A stretch of DNA of 38,909 bases from JAVBSX01 sp051660685 (GCA_051660685.1 JBOFQB010000039.1:1-38909), one strand, 5' to 3'; shown: positions 22,384 to 31,796, counted from the stretch's first letter. Numbers and translations: made by a program. The notes: generated by a model from the sequence alone, not told the origin.

Positions 22384-22715
22384 GCTTCTCAAATACGGTT
22401 TAATAAATGAGTTGATGTCAAGCGATGTCAAATGATCTCAATCGTCGTAAAAAGGTGTTATTGCCGGTCTCTCAGTCCCGTCGGGACTGTCGATTGGTAG
22501 TAGAACGATGTCATGTAAATCCAAACCCCGTCGGGGTTTCCGAATGGTCTCTTTGGATCATTTGAGCCGTTTGAATCATTTGTGGAACCCCGACGGGGTT
22601 CAAAATCATTTTTTTCCGTCGTTTCTACCATTCTGAAACACCTTAACGGCGTTTGAGGAACAGGATCAAAAAATTCCGTTGTTGTAACTGGTTTAATGCA
22701 CACCATTTGAGAAGC
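22384..22715. mobile_element. MITE-like inverted-repeat element with three GTC-loop palindromes
   Basis: The ends are GCTTCTCAAAT (22384-22394) and ATTTGAGAAGC (22705-22715). A second, inner inverted pair is CTCAATCGTCG...AAGGTGTT (22437-22459) against AACACCTTAACGGCGTTTGAG-type sequence (22638-22658). Inside lie three palindromes: AGTCCCGTCGGGACT (22474-22488), AAACCCCGTCGGGGTTT (22523-22539) and GAACCCCGACGGGGTTC (22585-22601). Purine-rich heptamer pieces flank it at 22341-22378 and 22724-22747. No gene lies in 22297-22838. Confidence 0.7.
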
Positions 22716-22838
22716 TGTCTAGTAGGGGGTAGAAGTAAGGAAGGGGACATAGGAATACAATTTCGTCACGAAATTCAACCGGTTCCTTTTCAATTTAAGA
22801 GGTTCATTTCTTCGTTCTCCGTTCTTTTTTCTACCTTA

Positions 22839-25469
22839 TCAAAAAGTCAGACACTTGATTGACTCGTTCTCCTTGTCCCCAATCTCAATCCCCGATCCCC
22901 TTGCGAGGAACTGTAATTGGCTCAAAAGACGGTCTGCTTCTTCGTAATTGAATTCTTTTAGGTGTTCCACAACCTGAACCAGTTGTCTGTCCGTTAAATC
23001 ATCAAATTGAAAAACAAGGAGCTCTTCAAGAATGGAAACAGCCCGATCAACATCGTAATCGGCAATTGCAGCTTTTGCGTTCAAAAGATGTTCGTCGAAA
23101 AAATCCCAGTTCCCTTTCTTTTTTTTCCCGGAATTCTCGGTTCTGACATTGGACAGTATTGTGCTGAGTTGTTCGTTCATCTGTTTTAAGGACGTAAGAA
23201 AATCGTGAATGTTTTCACGACAATAATCTATACGCCCTTCTTTTGCAGCCTGTTCCAATCGAGCTGCTTGGATCGAAAGTGTTTCACATCCGATTCCAGC
23301 AAGACTCCCTTTCATTCCATGTACTTCCGTTGCAAACCGCTTTAGATCGTTGTTTTCAACCGAGTCATATTCCGAAATCAGTATGGACGGTTGTGTCGTC
23401 TCTTCACAAACGTCTTGCGCTTTCTGACTCGGCCTGTTCAGCGTCGGAAATTTCAAACCGATCAACGCATAAAGAACTTGAATGTGATCCCCAAGAGTCT
23501 GGTTGAACACTTGCAAGACGTTCAAATAGGTCGTCCATTTTCCCCCAGTTCGGCTTAATCCCAAATCAACATTCAATTCAGGTATCTGTTCTACAAGTTG
23601 CCGTTTAACATCCGTCCCAATTGCAGCATCGTCCCGATCATCCCAGTCTTTGACCTTGCTTGAATGTTGTTTTTCTGCTTGTTTCTGCTTGTTACCTATC
23701 TCTTCGTTCCCTATCTCCTTGCTCTCCATCTCCCCGTCGTCGACATTCGTATTGTATTTGTTGGGAGGTAACCATTTGATTAGCAAGTCATTCAGCCGTT
23801 TTCGGTCAATCGGTTTCGACAGGAAATCGTTAAATCCCTTTTCGAGGAACATCTCTTTTGCGCCCTGAACGGCGTTTGCGGTTAATGCAATGATTGTCAG
23901 ATTGCTGTATTTTTCCCCTAAATTGCGAATCAACTGCGTTGTTTCCATTCCGTCCATTTCCGGCATCATCTGATCCATAAAGACCAGATCGTAATCGGCT
24001 TTTTTAACACATTCAATTGCATCTTGACCGGACGAAACGGTTTCAATCTCAATACCAAATGATTCAAACATCCCGGTTGCAACATTCAGGTTGGTTCTGT
24101 TATCATCAACAACTAAAATTCGTGCTGTTGAGTTGACAATCATCCCGGACGGAACGGTTTCGGCAATTGCGTCAATGTGACCTTCAATGATTGGTATAGA
24201 CAGATGAAACGTCGTTCCCTTTCCATAAACACTGGAAACAGTGATTGTCCCGTTCATCAACTCAACAATGCTCTTGCAGATGCTCAGTCCCAATCCCGTT
24301 CCCTGTTGTTGATAATTGGTTTGTTGATCGACTTGGGAAAAGGCTTTGAATAATTTTGAAAGGTCATCTTCCTTGATTCCAATCCCTGTATCAATCACGT
24401 CCAAATGCAACCAATCATTTTGACAGGACACGACCAGACGAACTTCGCCCTGTTGCGTGAATTTAATCGCGTTTCCAAGAAGATTCCAGAGAACCTGTTT
24501 CAGACGGATACAATCACCCCAAAGAAAGTCCGGCAATTTTCCTTCCTGAATGAGTGTTAATTCGATCCCTTTTTTTTCCGCAACGAACTGAAGAGTGTGA
24601 ATCACATTTTTGAGCAATTCCGGGAATTGGTAATGAACCGGAATCAATTCCATTTTGCCCGATTCCAACTTTGAAAAATCCAACAAATCGTTAATGATCG
24701 TCAAAAGAGTATCAGCTGACTGTTTGATGTCAAAAATATAACGTTGGTGTTTTTCGTCCAATTCCTCATTCAACAGAAGCTCCGACATTCCGATGATCGC
24801 GTTCATTGGTGTTCGTATTTCATGTGACATATTGGCGAGGAACTGTGTTTTGACTTGCGCAAGATGTTCAGCCCTTTCCCGGGCTTCAAGAAGTTCCAGA
24901 TTACACTTTGCCAGTTTCATTTTGGATTCATTCTCAATAATTGCTGACGCAAGTAAATGCGAGCAATTTTTCACCATTTCAATTTCAGGTGATTCCAGAA
25001 CATGTTCTTGAGAACACTTTTCAAGTTGGATGCTCCCCCAAAAAGAACCGTCCATATAGATCGGGAACAGAAAAAGGGAATAGATATGGACCTGTTGAAA
25101 AAAATCGAGTGTTTTCCCTTGAACCTCACTTCGATGTAAGGAGAAGCATTTTCCTGCGAAAACGGCTTCTTTCCAACCTTGAAAATCGTCCGATTCCAAC
25201 ATTTCAACCGACAATCCGACTCGGGAAGAAGCAACTCCTTCAAGAACACCCTCATACATCACTTCCGTCCTGAAAGACTCCAAATCGCTGTTGTCCAAGA
25301 CCGAAATGTTAGCCCGATCACAATTCAGTGTCCGGGCAAGTAATTCCAAAGATTCGTTAAGTCGTCGGCCAAAATCCCAAGCATGAGAAGAGACGAGTTT
25401 CTCGGCAATCGTGTTGACTTTGCGCAAAAGACTATCCTGACATTCGAAAGTCTCTCTATCTCTTGTCAT
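22839..25469 (-). CDS. Hybrid sensor histidine kinase (GAF-HisKA-HATPase-REC-Hpt)
   Basis: An 876-residue soluble phosphorelay kinase. The domains are GAF (about 33-178), HisKA with H216 in N-M-S-H-E-I-R-T-P-M-N, HATPase with D-T-G-I-G-I and G-T-G-L-G-L-S-I, REC (about 451-568) with D499 in F-M-D-Q-M-M-P-E-M-D-G, and Hpt with H717 in V-H-G-M-K-G-S-L-A-G. A helical C-terminus follows. The full relay His-Asp-His is therefore in one chain, as in BarA-type kinases, without membrane spans. ATG 25469 has GGGAG upstream; a 72-codon longer frame is Cys-rich and unlikely. The REC-Hpt linker (about 577-600) reads E-S-K-E-I-G-N-E-E-I-G-N-K-Q-K-Q and resembles the heptamer repeat. The response regulator upstream is its probable partner. 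Confidence 0.92.
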   Translation of the reverse strand: MTRDRETFECQDSLLRKVNTIAEKLVSSHAWDFGRRLNESLELLARTLNCDRANISVLDNSDLESFRTEVMYEGVLEGVASSRVGLSVEMLESDDFQGWKEAVFAGKCFSLHRSEVQGKTLDFFQQVHIYSLFLFPIYMDGSFWGSIQLEKCSQEHVLESPEIEMVKNCSHLLASAIIENESKMKLAKCNLELLEARERAEHLAQVKTQFLANMSHEIRTPMNAIIGMSELLLNEELDEKHQRYIFDIKQSADTLLTIINDLLDFSKLESGKMELIPVHYQFPELLKNVIHTLQFVAEKKGIELTLIQEGKLPDFLWGDCIRLKQVLWNLLGNAIKFTQQGEVRLVVSCQNDWLHLDVIDTGIGIKEDDLSKLFKAFSQVDQQTNYQQQGTGLGLSICKSIVELMNGTITVSSVYGKGTTFHLSIPIIEGHIDAIAETVPSGMIVNSTARILVVDDNRTNLNVATGMFESFGIEIETVSSGQDAIECVKKADYDLVFMDQMMPEMDGMETTQLIRNLGEKYSNLTIIALTANAVQGAKEMFLEKGFNDFLSKPIDRKRLNDLLIKWLPPNKYNTNVDDGEMESKEIGNEEIGNKQKQAEKQHSSKVKDWDDRDDAAIGTDVKRQLVEQIPELNVDLGLSRTGGKWTTYLNVLQVFNQTLGDHIQVLYALIGLKFPTLNRPSQKAQDVCEETTQPSILISEYDSVENNDLKRFATEVHGMKGSLAGIGCETLSIQAARLEQAAKEGRIDYCRENIHDFLTSLKQMNEQLSTILSNVRTENSGKKKKGNWDFFDEHLLNAKAAIADYDVDRAVSILEELLVFQFDDLTDRQLVQVVEHLKEFNYEEADRLLSQLQFLARGSGIEIGDKENESIKCLTF

Positions 25470-25722
25470 TTCACTCCCTTTCAATAGACTTGTTTGACAA
25501 CTTGAATTTGAGAGATTCGGGGAAAACAGACAAAACCAACAAGGAGATTTTGTACTGCATTTCAACACGCAATAAAAACGAACATGTCTTTGTTCGGACA
25601 ACATTTTCTCAGCAAAAAACACTCCGTTCCATTTTGTCCCCTTTGATGTTTCCGAACAAGCCGAATAGACGAACCTTAAACACAATAATACAATCGGTCA
25701 AAAACTCCTAATCGGTCAAAAC

Positions 25723-26727
25723 TCATGACCGGCCAAAAATTTTATTTAACTTGGACAAAACGGCTTCTTCATAACACGGTTTGACCAGAAAATCGGTAAT
25801 ACCCAATTCATACGCCTTAATAACATACTCCGCTGTTGCATTGGATGTCAGAAAAACAATTGCTGCACCTCGATGTTTTTTGCGAATCTGTTCAAGAAGT
25901 TCAAAACCGTTCATTTCCGGCATGTCAATATCGAGAATATAAGCATCTGGTATGGAATTGCTTTCCAAAAATTTCAATGCAGCTGCGCCGGATGTAACAC
26001 CTACAAAACGGTATTTTGAACCAAGAATGCCTTTTAAGGTTGTCAGATTACTAGGCATATCATCAACGGCGAGAATCAACCGTTTTCGCTCCTCGTCCTC
26101 CCCTGTTCTTTTTGCTGAATTAAAACGATGTTCGAGCAGATCGGCGAGAACATGTTGGGCCCGGTCAAATTGGAACTCTTCAACATAACTCAAAACGGGT
26201 TGTAGAGCGTCGCCGACTCCCAACTGTTGAATTTGTTGGATGATTTCCTGCGCATTTTCCTGATCGCAACGGGTTAACGCTTTTTCCAGTTGAGCAAGCT
26301 GGTAATGCAACTTGGCATGATCCGAACGGAGTTGATTCGTTTTCTGATCGGCAACATTGCATTTGGCGACTTGAATTGCAATAGAAAAGGCCAAAAGATT
26401 GGATGAAAACTTGTCAAACAGAATGGTGCTCTTCTCCATTCCATAAATTCCACAATACTCAATATAATGGTCACACTCCGAAACCAGTTTGTGAGCGCGA
26501 GCATCAACCAGAAGAGTTCGATAAGTGTCCAGATGCTCGAAAAACTTCTCGTAATGACCCGAATAGAGGTCGTCTTTCAGCACTGCCAATCCCCGAGCTA
26601 ACATTTCAACCAATCGGTTCAGGGCGCGAACACAAATGACGACATCTTGGTCGGAGAGATGATCGGGAAAACGAATGTGTCCCGACGAATCAAGGGACTG
26701 AATCAGTTTCCTATTTGCAAGGTCCAT
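25723..26727 (-). CDS. Response regulator with N-terminal helical domain
   Basis: A 334-residue protein with a C-terminal receiver domain (about 216-334): V-D-D-M acidic pair, phospho-acceptor D266 in I-L-D-I-D-M-P-E-M-N-G, T294 in F-L-T-S, and K316 in L-V-K-P. The N-terminal two thirds are helical and have no DNA-binding domain. One stretch (L-S-Y-V-E-E-F-Q-F-D-R-A-Q-H-V-L-A-D-L-L, about 179-198) resembles the helical tail of the neighbouring kinase (E-H-L-K-E-F-N-Y-E-E-A-D-R-L-L). The regulator therefore probably acts by protein contact or as a relay stage. It lies 253 bp upstream of the kinase gene on the same strand. ATG 26727 has no ribosome site. Confidence 0.85.
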   Translation of the reverse strand: MDLANRKLIQSLDSSGHIRFPDHLSDQDVVICVRALNRLVEMLARGLAVLKDDLYSGHYEKFFEHLDTYRTLLVDARAHKLVSECDHYIEYCGIYGMEKSTILFDKFSSNLLAFSIAIQVAKCNVADQKTNQLRSDHAKLHYQLAQLEKALTRCDQENAQEIIQQIQQLGVGDALQPVLSYVEEFQFDRAQHVLADLLEHRFNSAKRTGEDEERKRLILAVDDMPSNLTTLKGILGSKYRFVGVTSGAAALKFLESNSIPDAYILDIDMPEMNGFELLEQIRKKHRGAAIVFLTSNATAEYVIKAYELGITDFLVKPCYEEAVLSKLNKIFGRS

Positions 26728-26866
26728 AGAACGTGTTTCTTAGTTGTGTGTTTCTTTGAGAGGAGAATGTATTTCTCATATATCTGTTGTCATAAAATGG
26801 TTGTCATAAAAAGAAAACCGTCGATTATCCAACAATATATCACAAAAAAGCTGTTTTTACGATCCC

Positions 26867-26894
26867 TCGACATAATGAATGGAAGAGATACAAT
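26867..26894 (+). promoter_or_regulatory. Candidate sigma-70-type promoter for ndk
   Basis: TCGACA (26867-26872) and TACAAT (26889-26894) are separated by 16 bp, each one mismatch from consensus. The resulting leader to the ndk ATG would be about 130 bases. The rest of the 304-bp divergent gap (26728-27031) holds a TTAACT...AGTTAA inverted pair near 26971-26996 and no gene. Confidence 0.45.
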
Positions 26895-27031
26895 AGTTGG
26901 TCCGAACGGTTGCTGTTAGGACGTTGTTATGATGTTTATGACCGTTGCGGATTTCGGGATTTTTTTACCTTAACTGCCTTAACAGGTTTTAGTTAAATTC
27001 GTTTGTTCAGTTCGCTTAAATGAGTTGAAAT

Positions 27032-27451
27032 ATGCAAACACTTGTTCTTTTGAAGCCGGATGCTCTTCAACGTCAACTGACCGGGGAAATTATTGCCCGA
27101 TTTGAACGGAAAGGTCTGAAAATTGAGGCGATGAAACTGATGCAGATGACGCCGGAACTTGCTCGGAAACATTACGCTGAACATGTTGGGAAACCCTTTT
27201 ACCCCGATCTCGAAAAATATATCACAAGTGGTCCCGTTGTCGCAATGATTCTTGGCGGAGATGAAGCAATTTCCGTTGTTCGTCAATTGGTCGGTCCAAC
27301 AAACGGATTAGTTGCTCCAGCAGGGACAATTCGGGGGGACTTCAGTATGAGCAATCAACGGAATCTGGTTCATGCTTCAGACAGTGAGGAGTCGGCTCAA
27401 CGAGAAATCGCTTTGTTTTTTGGGATGTCAACAGCAGAACGGGCAAAGTAA
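27032..27451 (+). CDS. ndk: Nucleoside diphosphate kinase
   Basis: A 139-residue enzyme that moves the gamma-phosphate between nucleoside triphosphates and diphosphates through phospho-His. The active-site block N-L-V-H114-A-S-D-S is exact. K8-P-D at the start and the strand G-P-V-V-A-M-I-L are also typical, as is the G-P-T-N turn near 88-91. The length matches the family. The start codon has no ribosome site. argC follows after 122 bp on the same strand, with no obvious functional link. Confidence 0.96.
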   Translation: MQTLVLLKPDALQRQLTGEIIARFERKGLKIEAMKLMQMTPELARKHYAEHVGKPFYPDLEKYITSGPVVAMILGGDEAISVVRQLVGPTNGLVAPAGTIRGDFSMSNQRNLVHASDSEESAQREIALFFGMSTAERAK

Positions 27452-27573
27452 AAAACAGACGGAATAGTGAATATGAGGAATAATTGAACGAAATGGATTG
27501 AATGAAAAAATGCTAAAATAGAGAAAACGGCAAGAACAGAGAACGTGGAGACTTTTGAGGAAGGTACAATGAA

Positions 27574-28590
27574 ATGAAAAAAACAAATGTTGCTATTTTG
27601 GGTGCAACCGGTTATACGGCCCTTGAACTGTTGAAAATCCTTTTGCGTCATCCTAGAGCAGAAGTCGTTGCGCTCACTTCGCGTGAAGAAACCCGACCTG
27701 TTGATCGGGTTCATCCTTCTTTGACCGGTTTGATTTCATTACCGCTTGAAGATTTGACGCCCGAACAGGTTGCTGATCGGGCCGAATGTGTCTTCAGCTG
27801 TCTCCCACATACAGCAAGTGCTAAAGTTTCTCCCGCCCTTCTCGAACGAGGTGCAAAAGTGGTCGATTTTAGTGCCGATTACCGTCTCGATTCTCCCGAA
27901 CTGTTCCGAGAATGGTACGACGTGGAACATCCCGATCCTGATCGGCTTGGAAAAGTCCCTTACGGTCTTCCCGAACTGTTTCGAGACCGTCTGAGCAATG
28001 TTCCCTTGATCGCCAATCCCGGCTGTTATCCAACATCGGCGATTCTTCCTCTTGCTCCGTTGCTCAAACAAGGGCTGATTGAACCGACTGGAATCATCAT
28101 TGACTCAAAAAGTGGTGTTTCAGGAGCCGGTCGAAAACCGAAATTGACGACATTGTATCCCGAATGTAATGAGAGCCTAAGTGCTTATGGAGTTGGCACA
28201 CATCGACATTTGCCGGAAATTGATTTGATTCTTTCCCGATTTGGGGGGAAAACGACCGAAGTCATTTTTACCCCGCATTTGACTCCTATGGACCGGGGAA
28301 TTCTGACAACAGCGTATGCAATTCCGGCAGAATCGGGCATAACTCAAGAAAAAGTGGAATCGGTTTTGCGAGAACAGTACAAGGACGAACCTTTTGTCAA
28401 AATTGTTGACACATTACCCGGGACAAAAGACGTTTCAGGGTCCAACCGTTGTCACATTGCAGTCCGCATTGTTCGCGGCCGTATTATGACAATCTCGGTG
28501 ATTGACAATCTCATTAAAGGGGCATCTGGTGCAGCCGTTCAGAATTTTAACATCCTCTTCGGTTATCCCGAATCAACCGCCTTGTCTTGA
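27574..28590 (+). CDS. argC: N-acetyl-gamma-glutamyl-phosphate reductase
   Basis: A 338-residue enzyme of arginine biosynthesis that reduces N-acetylglutamyl phosphate to the semialdehyde with NADPH. The nucleotide fold opens G-A-T-G-Y-T-A-L-E-L at 10-19. The catalytic Cys is C151 in N-P-G-C-Y-P-T-S, and the His motif is G-T-H-R-H-L-P-E at about 208-215. The segment S-G-V-S-G-A-G-R is also characteristic. AGGAAGG upstream supports ATG 27574. The other arg genes are not in the window. Confidence 0.95.
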   Translation: MKKTNVAILGATGYTALELLKILLRHPRAEVVALTSREETRPVDRVHPSLTGLISLPLEDLTPEQVADRAECVFSCLPHTASAKVSPALLERGAKVVDFSADYRLDSPELFREWYDVEHPDPDRLGKVPYGLPELFRDRLSNVPLIANPGCYPTSAILPLAPLLKQGLIEPTGIIIDSKSGVSGAGRKPKLTTLYPECNESLSAYGVGTHRHLPEIDLILSRFGGKTTEVIFTPHLTPMDRGILTTAYAIPAESGITQEKVESVLREQYKDEPFVKIVDTLPGTKDVSGSNRCHIAVRIVRGRIMTISVIDNLIKGASGAAVQNFNILFGYPESTALS

Positions 28591-28738
28591 CGCTGAAAAT
28601 CATTGGAGTACACTAAGAGGACGTTTAGGGCTGAAGGAGCTTTTCTTCTTCGCCCTTTTGTTGTTTTTGTTTTCGAGCACTTCTCTTCATTCATTTTTTT
28701 GAGATGCCCTGCTCGCCCCTCTTTTGAAAGGATTTATT

Positions 28739-30901
28739 GTGTCTACTTCCTCTTCCAAACTCGAACCCCTCTTTTCCGCTAAATCAATCGCCGTTGTCGG
28801 AGCTTCAACCCGACCTGGAACTGTCGGTTATGACCTGCTTCAAAACCTGATTCGAGACAAATACAACGGCAAGATTTTTCCGGTCAATCCTAAGACAACG
28901 GAACTTCAGGGTTTGACGGTTTACAAATCCGTAAGCGACATTCCTGAACCGGTTGAGCTTGCCATATTGATTGTCCCCGCAAAAGCCGTTCCAGGAATTG
29001 TGGAAGAATGTAAGACAAAAGGGGTCAAAGGAATGATTATCATTTCGGCGGGGTTCAAGGAAACCGGCGCAACAGGTCTCAAAGCCGAGCAGGAATTGAC
29101 AGCGCAGGTTCGTGCAGCCGGAATCGCTCTCGTCGGTCCCAACTGTCTTGGTATCATCAGCGCAAATCCCAATGTCCGTATGAACGCAACCTTTGCGTCA
29201 AAAATTTGTGCTTATGGAAATCTCGGTTTTATGTCGCAAAGTGGTGCTCTTTGTACCTCTGTTCTCGATTATGCAGAAGCGCGGAAAATGGGATTCAGCA
29301 AATTCGTCAGTTTTGGCAACAAAGCGGACGTTAAGGAAATTGACCTGCTTCAGTATTTGGCTGATGATCCTGAAACCAAAGTGATTGCGATGTATCTCGA
29401 AGACATCAGCGACGCTCAAGCGTTCATTAAGGTTGCTTCTTACGCCTTTTACGAAAAAGGAAAACCGATTCTCTGCCTGAAATCAGGACGATCAGCAGAA
29501 GGGGCAAAAGCAGTCAGTTCCCATACAGGTTCTCTTGCCGGTTCGGACAAGGTTTATGACGCGATTTTCTCACAATGCGGCGTTCAACGGGTCAATTCGA
29601 TTGCCGAACTCTTTGATTATGCGGCTCTTTACACAACCCAACCTCTTCCGAAAGGAAACCGTCTTGCAATCATTACAAATGCAGGAGGTCCGGGAATTAT
29701 GGCGACAGATACAGCGATTGCAGCCGGTTTGACGCTTGCCAAATTAACGGATGAAACAAAAGCGGCTCTGAAACCGCCTGTTCTTCCAGAAGCGGCTGCA
29801 CTGAACAATCCGGTTGACGTGATCGGAGATGCTCATAGTGACCGTTATGAAGCAGCAGTCGGCATTGTGATGAATGACCCGAATGTCGATCTGGGAGTTG
29901 TTCTGCTCACACCTCAAAGTATGACAGATACGGACCGAATTGGCGAAATCATTCCCCCGGTCGTCAAAGCAGCCGGAAAACCAGTTGTTTCTGCTTTTAT
30001 GGGAATCAAAGACGTTGCAGCAGGTGTCGATAATCTCATTCAGGGCGGAATTCCAAATTACGCCTTTCCCGAAGATGCGGTTCGTGCTCTTGCAGCTGCA
30101 ACCCGATTGGTTGACGCCAAAAACAGGAAAGAACGGGAATATGTTCAGTTCAAGGATTGCGATGTTGAGAAAGCAAAACAGGTCATTGCCGGTTTTCTGG
30201 GTTCTGAGACCGAAAAATACCTGACCCAAGCCGATTGTCGAGCGTTGTTTGAATGTTACAAACTTCCTCTTCTTAAGAGCGGAATTGCCAAATCGGCGGA
30301 CGAAGCAGCCGCAATTGTCAAAGGAATCGGCAAAAAAGTCGTGATGAAGGTCATGTCGGTCGATGTTGTTCACAAATTCGATGCAGGAGGTGTCCTCTTG
30401 AATATCGAAGGTGAAGACGGAGCACGAGCCGGTTATGAAAAAATTTACGCCAACATTGCGAAAAATGTCCCGGGCGCAAAGATTGAGGCAATTCTGATCG
30501 AGGAAATGGCCGAAAAAGGGGTCGAAGTGATCGTCGGTTGCAATCGGGACGGTCTCGGTCCGCTCATGATGTTCGGGCTTGGCGGAACTCTCGTTGAATT
30601 GCTCAAAGACGTTTCGTTCCGACTTGCTCCTATGTGGAAAGTTTCGGCAGAAGAAATGGTCCGCGAAATCAAGGCGTTTAAGGTTTTGGACGGATACAGA
30701 GGAACACCGAAATGTGACGTTGAATCAATCGTTGGGGTCATTCTCCGAATGTCGGCAATGGTCGTGAATCACCCTGAAATTGCCGAATGTGACATCAACC
30801 CGTTGATTGTTCACGCCGACGGTAAAGGTTGTTCGGTCGCCGACTCCCGCGTCATGCTTCGTCGTCCGGGCGCAACCCCCGTTTGTGTCGGCGGACATTG
30901 A
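28739..30901 (+). CDS. NDP-forming acyl-CoA synthetase (fused alpha and beta parts)
   Basis: A 720-residue fused enzyme of the ADP-forming acetyl-CoA synthetase type, which converts acyl-CoA, ADP and phosphate to acid, CoA and ATP. The order is a CoA-binding Rossmann domain (A-V-V-G-A-S-T-R-P-G near 18-27), a ligase-like domain with G-F-M-S-Q-S-G-A-L, phospho-His H262 in S-S-H-T-G-S-L-A-G, then a C-terminal ATP-grasp part with V-V-H-K-F-D-A-G-G-V. A GTG at 28739 preceded by AAAGGA is the start; a TTG five codons upstream is possible. There is no C-terminal GNAT domain, so it is not a protein acetyltransferase of the Pat type. It may serve acetate production with ATP gain or acid use. The acyl group cannot be read. 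Confidence 0.9.
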   Translation: MSTSSSKLEPLFSAKSIAVVGASTRPGTVGYDLLQNLIRDKYNGKIFPVNPKTTELQGLTVYKSVSDIPEPVELAILIVPAKAVPGIVEECKTKGVKGMIIISAGFKETGATGLKAEQELTAQVRAAGIALVGPNCLGIISANPNVRMNATFASKICAYGNLGFMSQSGALCTSVLDYAEARKMGFSKFVSFGNKADVKEIDLLQYLADDPETKVIAMYLEDISDAQAFIKVASYAFYEKGKPILCLKSGRSAEGAKAVSSHTGSLAGSDKVYDAIFSQCGVQRVNSIAELFDYAALYTTQPLPKGNRLAIITNAGGPGIMATDTAIAAGLTLAKLTDETKAALKPPVLPEAAALNNPVDVIGDAHSDRYEAAVGIVMNDPNVDLGVVLLTPQSMTDTDRIGEIIPPVVKAAGKPVVSAFMGIKDVAAGVDNLIQGGIPNYAFPEDAVRALAAATRLVDAKNRKEREYVQFKDCDVEKAKQVIAGFLGSETEKYLTQADCRALFECYKLPLLKSGIAKSADEAAAIVKGIGKKVVMKVMSVDVVHKFDAGGVLLNIEGEDGARAGYEKIYANIAKNVPGAKIEAILIEEMAEKGVEVIVGCNRDGLGPLMMFGLGGTLVELLKDVSFRLAPMWKVSAEEMVREIKAFKVLDGYRGTPKCDVESIVGVILRMSAMVVNHPEIAECDINPLIVHADGKGCSVADSRVMLRRPGATPVCVGGH

Positions 30902-30904
30902 TTT

Positions 30905-31011
30905 TGTAGGGAATAGGGGTTGGGGGATAGGGAAATGCCGTTTAGCCGAGGAACAACGTTCCGCGCGTATTGAAATTTCGGAACGCGCGATACGTTGTAT
31001 CGCGGCTAAAC
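30905..31011. repeat. G-rich heptamers (30905-30932) plus complete two-arm palindromic element (30940-31011)
   Basis: The element is exactly 72 bp with GTTTAGCC and GGCTAAAC ends. Its left hairpin is CGAGGAAC-AAC-GTTCCGCG (one mismatch) and its right hairpin CGCGATAC-GTT-GTATCGCG. The heptamer stretch is GGGAATAGGGGTTGGGGGAT-like and begins three bases after the synthetase stop codon. Confidence 0.95.
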
Positions 31012-31052
31012 GGGGCTAATGTTGAGGTCATTTATGGATTATACGGTTAATT

Positions 31053-31796
31053 ATGGATAATTCTGTTAATACTGTTAAAAATGGGACGTTTTGTGAGTCC
31101 GATGAGTTTCAACTTGTTGCAAAGGGGTTGCACAAAACCTACACAATGGGACCTGTTAAAGTGCCCGTTTTGAACGGGGTCAACCTGAGTGTGCGTGAAG
31201 GGGAGTTTGTCTCCATTATCGGGCAAAGTGGTTCGGGAAAAAGTACGTTGCTCCATTTACTCGGGACTCTTGATGTGCCGGATGAAGGAACGATTTATTT
31301 TGACGGACAACGGATTGACCGATTGCCGAACGGGCAACGGGATATACTTCGGAACCGGTTTATCGGGATGATTTTCCAGTTTTATCATCTTTTGCCGGAA
31401 CTGACGACTCTGGAAAATGTTCTTTCCCCGCTCATGATCCGTTATGGAATCTGGGAATACCTCTTCAAAAGTGTTGAGTGTCGAAAACGAGGGACCGAAT
31501 TGCTTAAAGCAGTCGGGTTGTCACATCGATTACGGCATAAACCGAATGAACTTTCGGGGGGTGAAATGCAACGTGCTGCAATTGCGCGGGCGTTGATTTC
31601 AGAACCGCAGATTCTTTTTGCGGATGAACCGACAGGGAATTTGGACAGTAAAACGGCGCAGGAGATTATTCATCTGCTCCGAGTGCTCAACGAAGAGCAT
31701 AAATTGACGATTGTTATGGTCACACATGATCTTGCGGTTGCCCGAAATGCGGACCGAATGGTCCAGATTGTTGACGGAAGAATCACTTTGGATTAG
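31053..31796 (+). CDS. LolD/MacB-type ABC transporter ATPase
   Basis: A 247-residue ATPase of the lipoprotein-release or MacB-like group. Walker A is G-Q-S-G-S-G-K-S-T at about 58-66 and the Q-loop is F-Q-F-Y-H-L-L-P-E-L. The signature L-S-G-G-E-M-Q-R, Walker B I-L-F-A-D-E-P-T-G-N-L-D and H-loop V-T-H-D are all intact. L-L-P-E-L-T-T-L-E-N-V is typical of LolD-like ATPases. No permease gene (LolC/E or FtsX-like) lies next to it, which is unusual, so its partner must be elsewhere. The stop codon TAG is the first T-A-G of a heptamer array. No ribosome site is visible at ATG 31053. Confidence 0.9.
   Translation: MDNSVNTVKNGTFCESDEFQLVAKGLHKTYTMGPVKVPVLNGVNLSVREGEFVSIIGQSGSGKSTLLHLLGTLDVPDEGTIYFDGQRIDRLPNGQRDILRNRFIGMIFQFYHLLPELTTLENVLSPLMIRYGIWEYLFKSVECRKRGTELLKAVGLSHRLRHKPNELSGGEMQRAAIARALISEPQILFADEPTGNLDSKTAQEIIHLLRVLNEEHKLTIVMVTHDLAVARNADRMVQIVDGRITLD

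Noticed and set aside
25470..25685. 72-codon extension of the histidine kinase
   Set aside because: The Cys/Phe-rich extension has no domain, and ATG 25469 has GGGAG at proper spacing.
30807..31019. 70-codon frame reading through the palindromic element (A-E-E-Q-R-S-A-R-I...)
   Set aside because: This is a translation of the repeat; similar peptides arise at every copy. It has no coding support.
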